From assembly GCF_013377235.1 (NCBI RefSeq), contig NZ_CP016226.1, positions 1,798,001 to 1,862,000 of the forward strand: 64,000 nt of DNA. Direction: 5' to 3'. Source of the DNA: Mannheimia varigena. Its GTDB lineage: Bacteria > Pseudomonadota > Gammaproteobacteria > Enterobacterales > Pasteurellaceae. The notes under the pieces are model-generated. The model did no database searches and was not told where the DNA came from. It was given only the letters and a program-made list of their open reading frames with translations. The position numbers and the translations under genes were made by a program. The number at the start of each line of letters is the position of its first letter. The stretch's first letter is position 1. This document shows positions 30,010 through 38,858 of this stretch, in pieces.

Positions 30010-30127
30010 ATCCCGATGACCATAGTGCTGTGGTTCTACCTGATTCCATACCGAACTCAGAAGTAAAACGCAGTAACGTCGATGGTAGTGTGGTGATTCG
30101 CCATGTGAGAGTAGAGCATCATCGGGT
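30010..30127 (+). rRNA. 5S ribosomal RNA
   Basis: About 118 bases. The conserved core ATTCCATACCGAACTCAGAAG and the GATGGTAGTGTGG segment are present, and the ends CCCGATGAC and ATCATCGGG pair to close helix I. It lies about 110 bases after the 23S end. Exact ends are inferred from the stem. Confidence 0.93.
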
Positions 30128-30179
30128 TTTACTGAATAGATAGAAGAAAATAGATAACGAAGAATAGATACAGAAAGCG

Positions 30180-30210
30180 CCCCTAAGTAGAGATACTTAG
30201 GGGTTTTTGT
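30180..30210 (+). terminator. rRNA operon terminator
   Basis: Hairpin with arms CCCCTAAGTA and TACTTAGGGG followed by TTTTTGTTTTTT. Confidence 0.9.
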
Positions 30211-30263
30211 TTTTTATTTTATCTTAGCATAGAAGGTTATTTTATAAAATAAGGTATGAAAAT

Positions 30264-30305
30264 GACCGCTTGTTACCTGAAATGAGGTAGCAAGCGGTTG
30301 TTTTG
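30264..30305. repeat. Uptake-sequence hairpin between the rRNA operon and the ZIP gene
   Basis: ACCGCTTGTTACC and GGTAGCAAGCGGT pair with one mismatch around a short loop, followed by TGTTTTG. A second terminator-like element behind the rRNA operon. TATAAT at 30324 with TTGCGA 15 bases upstream is a weak promoter candidate for the following gene. Confidence 0.6.
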
Positions 30306-30397
30306 CGAGAAAGTTGCAAGCTCTATAATACTTATATTAAAGAAAGTGAATATTTGATAGAATAAATCCATATTGATTTTTTTATGGTTAATTTGTT

Positions 30398-31228
30398 TTG
30401 TTTGAATATTTCCTTTCGCTTTCTCCCATATGGCAGGCATTTTTAGCAGGGTTATTTACTTGGGGCTGCACAATTTTAGGCTCATCGTTTGTCTATTTTT
30501 TTAGGTCGGTAAATCGAAAATTATTAGACAGTATGATGGGCTTTGCTGGTGGGGTGATGATTGCAGCTTCATTTTGGTCTTTGCTTTCACCTTCTTTAGA
30601 CTATGCTGAAGCTGATTATGGTGAGCTTGCTTGGCTGCCGGCAGCGATTGGCTTTCTTGCCGGTGGTGCTTTCATCAGACTAATTGACTATATCGTTCCA
30701 CACTTACACCTCAGTAAGCCTATTGAGCAGGCAGAAGGAAATAAGCAGCTTACAAAAGGGTTGTCAAAAACCACTTTATTGTTTTTAGCCATTACGATCC
30801 ATAATATTCCGGAAGGGTTAGCTATTGGCGTAACTTTTGGAGCTTTAGCAAGCCAAATAGCGAGTGTCGATGCTTCTATTATGGGGGCGATTGGCTTAGC
30901 GATAGGTATAGGCTTACAAAATATTCCTGAAGGCTCTTCCCTTGCTCTTCCAATTAGAGCTGAAGGGTATAGCAGAAAAAAAGCTTTTTGGTATGGTGCA
31001 ATGTCTGCGGTAGTTGAACCTATTGCAGCGGTTATTGGTGCGATTTTTGTGCTTTCGATGACGGCAATTCTACCCTATGCTCTTGCTTTTGCTGCAGGGG
31101 CAATGATTTTCGTTGTGGTAGAAGAATTAATTCCAGAATCGCAATCTCACGGTAATACTGATATTGCTACTTTAAGTTTAATGCTAGGCTTTGTGGTGAT
31201 GATGATATTAGATGTTGCTTTAGGGTAA
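30398..31228 (+). CDS. ZIP-family metal transporter
   Basis: 276-residue inner-membrane protein with about eight hydrophobic helices. The two ZIP signature helices are present, HNIPEGLAIGV in TM4 and QNIPEGSSLALP in TM5, whose H, N and E residues coordinate the metal. Zinc or another divalent cation is the probable substrate (GufA/ZupT-like), but metal choice cannot be read from sequence. The start is taken as TTG at 30398; it lacks a clear ribosome site and could be wrong by a few codons. The DUF805 gene follows 3 bases after its stop. Confidence 0.88.
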   Translation: MFEYFLSLSPIWQAFLAGLFTWGCTILGSSFVYFFRSVNRKLLDSMMGFAGGVMIAASFWSLLSPSLDYAEADYGELAWLPAAIGFLAGGAFIRLIDYIVPHLHLSKPIEQAEGNKQLTKGLSKTTLLFLAITIHNIPEGLAIGVTFGALASQIASVDASIMGAIGLAIGIGLQNIPEGSSLALPIRAEGYSRKKAFWYGAMSAVVEPIAAVIGAIFVLSMTAILPYALAFAAGAMIFVVVEELIPESQSHGNTDIATLSLMLGFVVMMILDVALG

Positions 31229-31231
31229 GAT

Positions 31232-31651
31232 ATGATTTGGTATAACGCACTTTTTGGATTTAAAGGTAGATTAAACAGGCAAGGTTTTTGGATAGGTTTT
31301 TTAATTAACTTTATTCTCCTATTGATAGTTACTGTTTTTATAGCAGATTTGGCTAATTTAACTTTTTTAAGTTTTCTGCCGCTATGGATTTCAGTATTTA
31401 GCCTATCTGCGATTATTGTGAAACGTTTGCACGATAGAGATCGCTCAGGTAAAGCTCTGTTAATGGTATTAGTGCCGATTATTTGCTACCTAGCATCAGC
31501 CTATACTCAAGGCATAATGAAAGTATTACTTGGCAATGTGATGCCTGCCTTTATTGGTATGATCCTATTCTTAGAATGGGGAGTATTTAAAGGAAATCCA
31601 AATCCAAACCAGTACGGTGAGCGAGGCTTATCGTTTAAATTAAGAGAATAA
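31232..31651 (+). CDS. DUF805 family membrane protein
   Basis: 139-residue inner-membrane protein with three to four helices. The N-terminal FKGRLNRQGFWIG and the internal VKRLHDRDRSGK are the recognition motifs of the DUF805 family, whose function is unknown. It sits between the ZIP transporter and engB with gaps of 3 and 1 bases, so it is part of the same transcript. Confidence 0.85.
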   Translation: MIWYNALFGFKGRLNRQGFWIGFLINFILLLIVTVFIADLANLTFLSFLPLWISVFSLSAIIVKRLHDRDRSGKALLMVLVPIICYLASAYTQGIMKVLLGNVMPAFIGMILFLEWGVFKGNPNPNQYGERGLSFKLRE

Positions 31652-31652
31652 A

Positions 31653-32264
31653 ATGAAATTAAATTATCATAAAACCCATTTTTTAACTTCTGCACCAGAT
31701 ATTCGCCATTTACCTGAAGATATTGGTGTGGAAATTGCTTTTGCTGGACGCTCAAATGCAGGTAAATCAACGGCATTAAATGCTCTTACCAATCAAAAAA
31801 GTTTAGCGAGAACCTCTAAAACACCCGGTAGAACCCAGTTAATTAACTTATTTGAAGTTGAGCCAAACTGTAAATTGGTGGATTTGCCGGGCTACGGTTA
31901 TGCGGCAGTTCCAGAGCAGATGAAAATCCAATGGCAAAAAGCATTGGGTGAATACTTACAAAAGAGAGAATGCTTAGGTGGTGTGGTGATTTTGATGGAT
32001 ATTCGACATCCATTAAAAGATCTTGATCAACAGATGATTGAATGGGCAGTTTCAGCAGATTTACCCGTTTTATTACTATTGACCAAAGCGGATAAATTAA
32101 GTCAATCCGCTCGCTCTAAACAAGTAAAAATGGTGCGAGAGGCAATTTTGCCTTTTCAGGGCGATATTCAAGTTGAGGCTTACTCAGCATTAAATAAAAT
32201 TGGCGTGGATAAGCTCTCAGCTAAATTAGATAGCTGGTTTGCCCCTATTTTTGAAACGGAATAA
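31653..32264 (+). CDS. engB: EngB (YihA/YsxC), ribosome assembly GTPase
   Basis: 203-residue GTPase needed for 50S subunit assembly and, in many bacteria, septum formation. G1 is GRSNAGKST, G2 is within KTPGRTQ, G3 is DLPGYGYA, G4 is TKADK and G5 is SALNK. It is compact with no extra domain. It is followed by rraB after 14 bases. Confidence 0.94.
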   Translation: MKLNYHKTHFLTSAPDIRHLPEDIGVEIAFAGRSNAGKSTALNALTNQKSLARTSKTPGRTQLINLFEVEPNCKLVDLPGYGYAAVPEQMKIQWQKALGEYLQKRECLGGVVILMDIRHPLKDLDQQMIEWAVSADLPVLLLLTKADKLSQSARSKQVKMVREAILPFQGDIQVEAYSALNKIGVDKLSAKLDSWFAPIFETE

Positions 32265-32278
32265 ATGAGGAATTAAGT

Positions 32279-32710
32279 ATGTACAATTTAGAAGGATTAC
32301 GTTCTGAAACCGATGAAATTATTGAGAATTTATTAAAAGACGGTTCAGATCCTGACGCACTTTATATTATTGAGCACCACGTGGCACACAGTGATTTTGA
32401 TAAATTAGAGAAATTAGTGGTTGATGCTTATAAACTTGGCTATGAAATTTCTGAAGCGGAAGAAGTAGAAGAAGAAAATGGCAAAGTTATTTTCGTGTGT
32501 GATATTGTGAGTGAAATTAACTTAAACGCGGAACTCATTACGGCACAACAGAAAGAATTACTGCCTTTAATTGAAAAAGCGGGTGCTGAATATGAAGGCT
32601 GGGGAACGTATTTTGAAGACCCAAATGCCGATGACGATGAGTACGGTGATGATGGTGAGTTCTTCGATGATGAAGACGATGATTTTGATGATGAGCCAAC
32701 TCATCATTAA
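32279..32710 (+). CDS. rraB: RraB, RNase E activity regulator
   Basis: 143-residue acidic cytoplasmic protein that binds the C-terminal half of RNase E and alters degradosome composition in E. coli. The body (DGSDPDALYIIEHHVAHSDF, and EGWGTYFEDP) matches RraB, and the C-terminal tail is an almost unbroken run of Asp/Glu ending HH. A paired uptake sequence follows its stop. Confidence 0.9.
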   Translation: MYNLEGLRSETDEIIENLLKDGSDPDALYIIEHHVAHSDFDKLEKLVVDAYKLGYEISEAEEVEEENGKVIFVCDIVSEINLNAELITAQQKELLPLIEKAGAEYEGWGTYFEDPNADDDEYGDDGEFFDDEDDDFDDEPTHH

Positions 32711-32714
32711 AAAT

Positions 32715-32761
32715 ACAAGCGGTGGATTTATGTAAATTTTTTGCATAATTTCACCGCTTGT
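32715..32761. repeat. Inverted uptake-sequence pair between rraB and tusA
   Basis: ACAAGCGGT and ACCGCTTGT with TTTTTTGCA in the loop, placed between the converging rraB and tusA genes, where a bidirectional terminator is expected. Confidence 0.65.
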
Positions 32762-32768
32762 CTTACAT

Positions 32769-33011
32769 TTAGGATAATCCTTTTTTGATCCAATAGTGAT
32801 AGGGAGAGGTAGAAACCTCTTTTTGCAGGAGCTGATGATCCATAAATTCGCAGAAACTTGGAATATCACGCGTAGTTGCTGGGTCATCGGCGATTATGTG
32901 TAAAATTTCGCCATCTTCCATCGTGCGGATTGTTTTACGAGTCAGCATTACCGGCTCAGGGCAACGTAGCCCTAAGGTATCTAATTCTTTATCTATAACT
33001 AATTTATTCAT
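32769..33011 (-). CDS. tusA: TusA, sulfur-carrier protein for tRNA thiolation
   Basis: 80-residue sulfurtransferase that accepts persulfide sulfur from IscS and passes it on for 2-thiouridine formation in tRNA. The hallmark CPEPVM follows LDTLGLR, with the active cysteine at residue 17. AAGGA lies before the ATG. Its start codon is only 10 bases from the pepQ start on the opposite strand, so each gene's promoter must lie within or overlap the other gene. Confidence 0.92.
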   Translation of the reverse strand: MNKLVIDKELDTLGLRCPEPVMLTRKTIRTMEDGEILHIIADDPATTRDIPSFCEFMDHQLLQKEVSTSPYHYWIKKGLS

Positions 33012-33021
33012 TCTATTCCTT

Positions 33022-34344
33022 ATGAAATCATTATTTTCTCAACATCTCTCTCGCTTGCAAAATGTCGTACAAGACTTGCTTGAAAAAGCTTTTTTAGACG
33101 GTTTATGGATTTATTCAGGCAAAGCGAAAAATTTGTTTTTAGACGACCAAACCGCCCCATTTAAAATTAACCCTTATTTTAATTACTTTTTTCCTTATCC
33201 CCAAGCTGAAAATTGCTGGTTATTCCTAGACGGTAAAAATAAGCCAACAATTTACTTTTATGCCCCTGAGGATTATTGGGTTTCTATCCCAAAAGTGCCA
33301 ACAGAAGCTTTTTTTGCTACTGAATTTGAGTGGGTTTTACTTAAGTCTGAAACTGAAATTGCAAAATTTATTCAAAATCCGACCGCTTGTGCTTTTATTG
33401 GAGAAGATAGCCTGCTTGCAAATTCACTTGACTTTAGCCAAATTAATCCGCAAAAAGTCCTAAATAGACTTAATTTTGAGCGTTCAATTAAAAGTGAATT
33501 TGAGATCGAGAGTATTTACCAAGCTCAATTTTCAGCGTTGAAAGGACACAGTGCGGCTAAAGATGCCTTTTTTACAGGCAAAAGTGAGTTTGAAATTAAT
33601 CTTGAGTATTTAAAAGCCACTCAGCAGTCTGATCTAAATGTCCCTTACGGCAATATTATGGCGATTAATCAAAACGGATCGATATTACATTATACAGCAT
33701 TAGATTTTGACGCTGAAACAAAACGCCATAGTTTTTTAATTGATGCGGGTACAACGATAAATGGCTATGCCTCTGATCTTACTCGAACTTATGCTTTTGA
33801 TAGTTCATCAGAATTTGCGGAATTGGTTGCTAAAATGGAGCAATTTAAATTAGAGATTATTGCCGATTTATCTATTGGTATTAATTATCTACATTACCAT
33901 ACTCGAATGCAGCAGCTGATTTCTCAGCTTTTAGCCGAGCATCAATTTATTCATTTACCAGCGGAGCAGATTTTTGAGGAAGGAATGAGTCGAACTTTCT
34001 TCCCACACGGGCTCGGGCATTTTCTCGGCATTCAGGTTCACGATGTAGCTGGCTTTCAACAGAATGCGAGAGGTAGCCACAAAGCACCTCCAGAGGTTTA
34101 TCCGAGCCTGCGTTGCACCCGTGATTTACAAGAAAATATGGTGCTTACCATTGAGCCGGGTTTTTATTTTATTGATATGTTGCTGAATAGCTGGAAAAAT
34201 AGTGCTCATTCTTCCGCTTTCAACTGGCAGAAAATTGAAGAATTTAAACGCTTTGGTGGTATTCGTACCGAAGATAATATTGTGATGCGTGCAACAGGTG
34301 CGGAAAACTTAACCGCAAAAGCCGAATTAAATGTGAGGAAATAA
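33022..34344 (+). CDS. pepQ: PepQ, Xaa-Pro dipeptidase
   Basis: 440-residue M24 metallopeptidase that splits dipeptides with C-terminal proline. The pita-bread fold ligands are visible: DAGTTINGYASDLTRTY (two Asp), the FPHGLGHFLGIQVHD histidine, EPGFYF (Glu), and RTEDNIVM (Glu). The ATG at 33022 gives the family start and length. The frame stays open further upstream, but that part is antisense to tusA and was rejected. There is little ribosome-binding sequence. fxsA starts at its stop. Confidence 0.93.
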   Translation: MKSLFSQHLSRLQNVVQDLLEKAFLDGLWIYSGKAKNLFLDDQTAPFKINPYFNYFFPYPQAENCWLFLDGKNKPTIYFYAPEDYWVSIPKVPTEAFFATEFEWVLLKSETEIAKFIQNPTACAFIGEDSLLANSLDFSQINPQKVLNRLNFERSIKSEFEIESIYQAQFSALKGHSAAKDAFFTGKSEFEINLEYLKATQQSDLNVPYGNIMAINQNGSILHYTALDFDAETKRHSFLIDAGTTINGYASDLTRTYAFDSSSEFAELVAKMEQFKLEIIADLSIGINYLHYHTRMQQLISQLLAEHQFIHLPAEQIFEEGMSRTFFPHGLGHFLGIQVHDVAGFQQNARGSHKAPPEVYPSLRCTRDLQENMVLTIEPGFYFIDMLLNSWKNSAHSSAFNWQKIEEFKRFGGIRTEDNIVMRATGAENLTAKAELNVRK

Positions 34345-34829
34345 TGCCGATTTTAATGATCCTTTTTGGAATTTTCTTTTATATCTATTGTGAAATTTCA
34401 CTGTTGGTTAGCATTGGTTCCGAAATTGGCGTGCTACCAACTATTTTATTATTAGTTGCTATCTCTTTTTTAGGCTTATGGTTTGTGAAGTTACGAGGTG
34501 TTTACACCCTCTATTCAATTAAGCAGGATCTCAGCCAAGGCAAAATGCCAACAGAAGCGGTGAGTAATTCAATAATGTTTGTTCTAGCAGGCATTTTATT
34601 GATTATTCCCGGCTTTTTAAGTGATATCTTGGCGATTTTATGTGTGTTGCCATTTAGCCGAAAACTGATTCAAACTTTTGTGATTAATAGCGTGAAAAAT
34701 AGAGTTTTTATGCGTGTTACCTCACAAAACACCCGTTTTCATTCACAATCGTCTCAAGACGGCAATACTTTTGATGCCGAGTTTGAGCGTAAATCTGATC
34801 CACAAGATGAAATTAAAAGGATCAAATAA
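34344..34829 (+). CDS. fxsA: FxsA family membrane protein
   Basis: 161-residue cytoplasmic-membrane protein with an N-terminal helix pair, GxW-type LGLWFVKLRG segment, then LIIPGFLSDILAILCVLP, typical of FxsA (suppressor of F exclusion of phage T7 in E. coli). The tail is charged. It shares a TAATG-type overlap with pepQ and with the following gene, so the three form one coupled transcript. Confidence 0.88.
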   Translation: MPILMILFGIFFYIYCEISLLVSIGSEIGVLPTILLLVAISFLGLWFVKLRGVYTLYSIKQDLSQGKMPTEAVSNSIMFVLAGILLIIPGFLSDILAILCVLPFSRKLIQTFVINSVKNRVFMRVTSQNTRFHSQSSQDGNTFDAEFERKSDPQDEIKRIK

Positions 34830-35677
34830 TGGATAAAAGAACGCTTGCTCTGTTTAAGGTACACGGCACAGCGGTGTTTTTTGGGGCTTCCGGTATTTTC
34901 GGGGCATTAATTCAAAGCTCTGCTGAAACCATTGTGCTCGGGCGAGTGATGATCGCATTTGCGATGATCTCTTTTTATTTTTTATGGAAAAAACAACCGC
35001 TTGTAAAGTTGAATTTTAAACAAATTGGGCAACAAGCGGTATCGGGTGGTTTATTAGCTGCTCATTGGGTTACTTTCTTTATTGCAGTTAAAGTGGGAGG
35101 CGTAGCGGTTGCCACACTCGGTTTTGCCAGTTTCCCTGCCTTTGTGGCGTTGTTTGAAAGTTTATTCTTCCGTGAAAAATTACGTTTTCGAGAAGTCGTA
35201 TTACTGATTGCAATTACCATCGGTTTGATTTTAGTTACTCCTGAATTTACTTTCAGTAATGAAGCCACACAAGGCTTACTTTGGGGTGTTTTTTCGGCAT
35301 TAGTTTACGGCATTCTTGCTGTATTTAACCGCAATACAATGAGCAAAATTTCCGGTGTGCAGGCAAGTTGGTGGCAGTATATTTTTGCAACGATTTTACT
35401 GCTACCTTTTTCGCTAACTGAATTGCCTAGTGTGTCTGCACAAGATTGGTTTTGGATTTTCTGCATTGGCTTTTTGTGTACAACACTTGCTTATACTTTG
35501 TTTATTTCAAGCCTTGATACCATTAATGCACGTACCGCTTCAATGATTATCTCACTTGAGCCGGTTTACGCCATTGCGATTGCGTGGCTCTGTTTTGGTG
35601 AAGTACCAACACTTAAGATGATTATTGGCGGAGCAATTATTTTACTTTCTGTTGCGTGGGCGAATTTGAAAAAATGA
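34829..35677 (+). CDS. EamA/DMT-family transporter
   Basis: 282-residue inner-membrane protein with ten hydrophobic helices in two EamA repeats. The substrate cannot be inferred; family members export amino acids, metabolites or drugs. The ATG overlaps the fxsA stop, and the stop overlaps the rluE start (ATGA). Two uptake-sequence cores lie within the coding sequence near residue 60 in opposite orientation. Confidence 0.88.
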   Translation: MDKRTLALFKVHGTAVFFGASGIFGALIQSSAETIVLGRVMIAFAMISFYFLWKKQPLVKLNFKQIGQQAVSGGLLAAHWVTFFIAVKVGGVAVATLGFASFPAFVALFESLFFREKLRFREVVLLIAITIGLILVTPEFTFSNEATQGLLWGVFSALVYGILAVFNRNTMSKISGVQASWWQYIFATILLLPFSLTELPSVSAQDWFWIFCIGFLCTTLAYTLFISSLDTINARTASMIISLEPVYAIAIAWLCFGEVPTLKMIIGGAIILLSVAWANLKK

Positions 35678-36357
35678 AGCAACCAACCTTTAAAAGAGCA
35701 CCAAACAAGCGGTCAAATTTTGCTAAAAATCTGCAAAAACAGGAGAAAAAACGACCGCTTACTTTTGCTGAAACGACCGTCGTGCTCTTTAATAAGCCCT
35801 ACGATGTACTTACGCAATTTACCGATGAGCAAGGGCGAAAAACGTTAAAGGATTTTATCGCCATTCCCAACGTTTACCCTGTAGGTCGGTTAGACAGAGA
35901 TAGCGAAGGCTTATTGCTTTTAACCAATAATGGCGAGCTACAACATCGTTTAGCTCACCCAAAATTTGAGAAACAAAAAACTTATTGGGTGCAAGTAGAA
36001 GGCATTCCTACTCTTACCGATTTAGCGAAATTGGAAAAAGGTGTGGAGTTAAAAGATGGTTTAACCCAGCCCGCGAAAGCAAAAGCGATTTCTGAGCCAA
36101 ACTATCATTGGCAATCCGCCCCGAAAATTCGTGAGCGAAAAAGCATTCCAACCAGCTGGGTTGAATTGATTATTCACGAGGGAAAAAATCGCCAAGTCAG
36201 ACGAATGACTGCACATATCGGCTTTCCAACGTTACGCCTAATTCGTATCGGTTTAGGCAATTTTGAATTAGCTGATTTAGACAGCGGAGAATACCGAGTG
36301 TTATCGGAAAGTGAAAAACGCAAATTATTCAAGCAGTTAGGATTAAAAGATGAGTAA
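35674..36357 (+). CDS. rluE: RluE, 23S rRNA pseudouridine synthase
   Basis: 227-residue RsuA-family enzyme. The catalytic motif VGRLDRDSEGLLLLTNNG carries the aspartate, with LFNKPYDVL before it and GKNRQVRRM near the C-terminus. E. coli RluE modifies U2457 of 23S rRNA. The ATG at 35674 overlaps the transporter stop by four bases. The first 30 residues are basic and contain an uptake sequence in the codons, with a second inverted copy just downstream. RluE rather than another RsuA-type enzyme is probable, because there is no N-terminal S4 domain. Confidence 0.88.
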   Translation: MKQPTFKRAPNKRSNFAKNLQKQEKKRPLTFAETTVVLFNKPYDVLTQFTDEQGRKTLKDFIAIPNVYPVGRLDRDSEGLLLLTNNGELQHRLAHPKFEKQKTYWVQVEGIPTLTDLAKLEKGVELKDGLTQPAKAKAISEPNYHWQSAPKIRERKSIPTSWVELIIHEGKNRQVRRMTAHIGFPTLRLIRIGLGNFELADLDSGEYRVLSESEKRKLFKQLGLKDE

Positions 36358-37108
36358 AGGATATTGGATTATTGTTAAGGATTTTGACATTGCGTTAGTA
36401 AAAAGCGAAATTCCTTGCGGTTTGGCAGAAGAATTTGACTTGGATGAGCGTGAAAAATTAGCGATAGGGATTTATCAAAATTTGCCTGTTTATTTAGTGA
36501 AAGCAACTGGGGAAGATGATCATCGAGAGTTCGCTTATTTAAGAACGCAAATTGGGCGAGAGCCGGAATTAAGTCATTTATTGCATAGGGCTGTATCGTT
36601 AAATCATTTCTTTCACACCCATCAATTTTGTGGGAAATGTGGTGAGAAAACCGTACTGGCAGATAATGAAATTGCGGTTCATTGTAATGCTTGCGGTAAT
36701 CGAGCTTATCCAACTATTAGCCCCTCCATTATTGTCGCGGTGCGTAAAGGCAGACAAATTTTACTGGCAAATCATTTACGTCATAAAGGCACAATTTATA
36801 CCACTTTAGCAGGCTTTGTGGAAGCCGGCGAACCTGTTGAAAATGCGGTTCATCGTGAAATATTTGAAGAAACAGGGTTGAAAGTTAAAAATATACGTTA
36901 TTTTGGTAGCCAGCCGTGGGCGTTTCCTAATTCATTGATGCTTGGCTTTTTGGCAGATTATGAAAGTGGCGAAATTATTCTACAGGAAGAGGAGATCTGT
37001 GATGCTAAATGGTTTGACTGTGATGAAGCATTACCTGAAATTCCACAAAAAGGCACAATTGCATTTGAGTTAATTCAAGCAACATTAAAGTTGTGTAGAG
37101 AAGAGTAG
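36350..37108 (+). CDS. nudC: NudC, NAD-capped RNA / NADH pyrophosphatase
   Basis: 252-residue Nudix hydrolase that removes NAD caps from RNA and splits NADH. There is a zinc ribbon CGKCG...CNACG near residue 100, the Nudix box GFVEAGEPVENAVHREIFEETG, and the NudC-specific SQPWAFPNS. It overlaps rluE by eight bases and ends at a terminator. Confidence 0.94.
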   Translation: MSKGYWIIVKDFDIALVKSEIPCGLAEEFDLDEREKLAIGIYQNLPVYLVKATGEDDHREFAYLRTQIGREPELSHLLHRAVSLNHFFHTHQFCGKCGEKTVLADNEIAVHCNACGNRAYPTISPSIIVAVRKGRQILLANHLRHKGTIYTTLAGFVEAGEPVENAVHREIFEETGLKVKNIRYFGSQPWAFPNSLMLGFLADYESGEIILQEEEICDAKWFDCDEALPEIPQKGTIAFELIQATLKLCREE

Positions 37109-37140
37109 GGATAAATAATCATTTTGCTTTATTAAATAAA

Positions 37141-37176
37141 AAATGCTGAATAACGTTCTTTATTCAGCATTTTTAT
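37141..37176. terminator. Bidirectional terminator between nudC and nrdA
   Basis: Hairpin with arms AAATGCTGAATAA and TTATTCAGCATTT with T-runs on both strands, between the converging nudC and nrdA. Confidence 0.88.
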
Positions 37177-37190
37177 TGTTACGTTTTTAA

Positions 37191-38858
37191 TTACCCTTCA
37201 CAACTTGAGCAGCTGAGCAAGTTACGGTTAAATACCTGTGCTGCACTCATTGAGTTTTGGTAGTAAATGGATTTTAAACCGAGTTCTTCAGCGGTTAAGT
37301 ATAATTGGTTCAGATCGCGTGCCGGTGTTGCCGGGTGAATCATCACATTAATACTTTGTCCTTGGTCGATATATTTTTGACGCTGAGCGGCTTGTTGAAT
37401 TACGCTTAACTGGCTGATTTCAGCAAAGGTTTTAAATACCTCTTTTTCGTGCTCGGAAAGCTGTTCTAAATGCTGAACAGAGCCATCATTATGTAAAATA
37501 GATTCCCAAACTTCCTCTGTATCTAAGCCTTTTTCTTGGAGTAATTTCTCTAAGAACGGGTTTTTATACACGGTTTTGATCTTCGCTAAATCTTTTACAT
37601 AGTAGTTTGATTTAAACGGTTCGACTGATGGCGAAACGCTACCTAAAATAAAGCTACTGGATTTAGTCGGGGCAATACTCATTAATGTCGTATTACGGCG
37701 ACCATAACCTTCTAAAATTTCCGGCTCACCAAAGCGTTGTGCTAATTCTTGTGATGCTTTTAACGTTTTTTGTTGCAATGTTTTGAAAATTTCATTGTTT
37801 TTCTGCATTGCTTGGAAGCTATCAAAGGCAATATTATTTGCCTGTAAATAGCTATGCCAACCTAATACACCTAAACCTAATGCACGGTGGCGACGGGCAA
37901 AGCGGTTTGCACGGTCTAAGAATGGAATTGATTGACTTTTCTCAATAAATTCACTCATTACCACATCGAGGAAATAGGTTAATGTTTCCGGTGCATCGGT
38001 ATCTTTCCACTCATCAAAATAGAGTAGATTCATTGACGATAAACAGCATACGAAACTTTCATCGTTACTTGAAGGCAACATAATTTCAGTACATAAGTTT
38101 GATGCGTGAATCGTCATATTTTTATCTTTATAGACATCAGGACGACCTGCGTTGGCATTGTCTTTAAAGAATAAATATGGGATACCGGTTTCAGTTTTAC
38201 GTTGTAATAATTTAGCCCAAAGCTGGCGTTTGTACGGATCGCCTGCTTTCATTGATTCTAACCAATCGTGCCCTACACACACACCGTAGTACATTAATTG
38301 GATTGGGTTACCTTCGGTGTGAATATCTAACCATTCATCAATATCACCGTGTTCAATATCAATATAGCCGGCAAATTGACCTTTGCGTGAAGTCCCTTGA
38401 GAAATCACATCAATTACTGTATCGAATAACTTACTGAAGTTGAATGAGCCGTCTGATTTACCATTATTCTTAATTAAAGAACCACGTGGGCGAATGTCGC
38501 CAAAATAGGCTGATGTACCACCGCCGATTTTACTCATCATACCCACTTCAGCGGTGGTTACCATAATTTCGTGGATAGAATCACCAATGTAACTACCAAA
38601 GCAAGAGATTGGCAAACCGCGATCTAAACCGAAGTTTGACCAAATTGGTGAAGAAAGCGAGAAATAGCCTCTTGCCATATAGTGGTAGAATTTATCCGCA
38701 TAACCTTCAATGCCAAGTTTACGTTCTGCGTGTTCAGCAATAAAACGAATACGGTCTAATGCGGTTGTGCCTTCCAATAAATAGCCACGTTGTAAAAATA
38801 AACGGCTGTCTTCATTTAACCAGTGGAAGTCTGGGCGGTCTGTATTAGAATAAGTCAT
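37191..38858 (-). CDS. nrdA: Compact class I ribonucleotide reductase, large subunit
   Basis: Makes deoxyribonucleotides from ribonucleoside diphosphates. 555 residues against about 760 in E. coli NrdA, because the N-terminal ATP-cone domain is missing: the protein starts almost directly at the catalytic barrel. Active-site residues are all there: C86 (ISCFGS), N254/C256/E258 (NLCTEIM), a paired cysteine at 271-272, the radical-transfer tyrosines Y532-Y533 (IYYQN) and the C-terminal redox pair C550/C553 (CSSC). It is downstream of and overlaps nrdB by 14 bases. It belongs to a short class I subgroup rather than the standard enterobacterial NrdA. Confidence 0.92.
   Translation of the reverse strand: MTYSNTDRPDFHWLNEDSRLFLQRGYLLEGTTALDRIRFIAEHAERKLGIEGYADKFYHYMARGYFSLSSPIWSNFGLDRGLPISCFGSYIGDSIHEIMVTTAEVGMMSKIGGGTSAYFGDIRPRGSLIKNNGKSDGSFNFSKLFDTVIDVISQGTSRKGQFAGYIDIEHGDIDEWLDIHTEGNPIQLMYYGVCVGHDWLESMKAGDPYKRQLWAKLLQRKTETGIPYLFFKDNANAGRPDVYKDKNMTIHASNLCTEIMLPSSNDESFVCCLSSMNLLYFDEWKDTDAPETLTYFLDVVMSEFIEKSQSIPFLDRANRFARRHRALGLGVLGWHSYLQANNIAFDSFQAMQKNNEIFKTLQQKTLKASQELAQRFGEPEILEGYGRRNTTLMSIAPTKSSSFILGSVSPSVEPFKSNYYVKDLAKIKTVYKNPFLEKLLQEKGLDTEEVWESILHNDGSVQHLEQLSEHEKEVFKTFAEISQLSVIQQAAQRQKYIDQGQSINVMIHPATPARDLNQLYLTAEELGLKSIYYQNSMSAAQVFNRNLLSCSSCEG

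Noticed and set aside
32896..33021. 42-codon upstream extension of pepQ
   Set aside because: It is antisense to tusA, and the PepQ family starts at the ATG at 33022.
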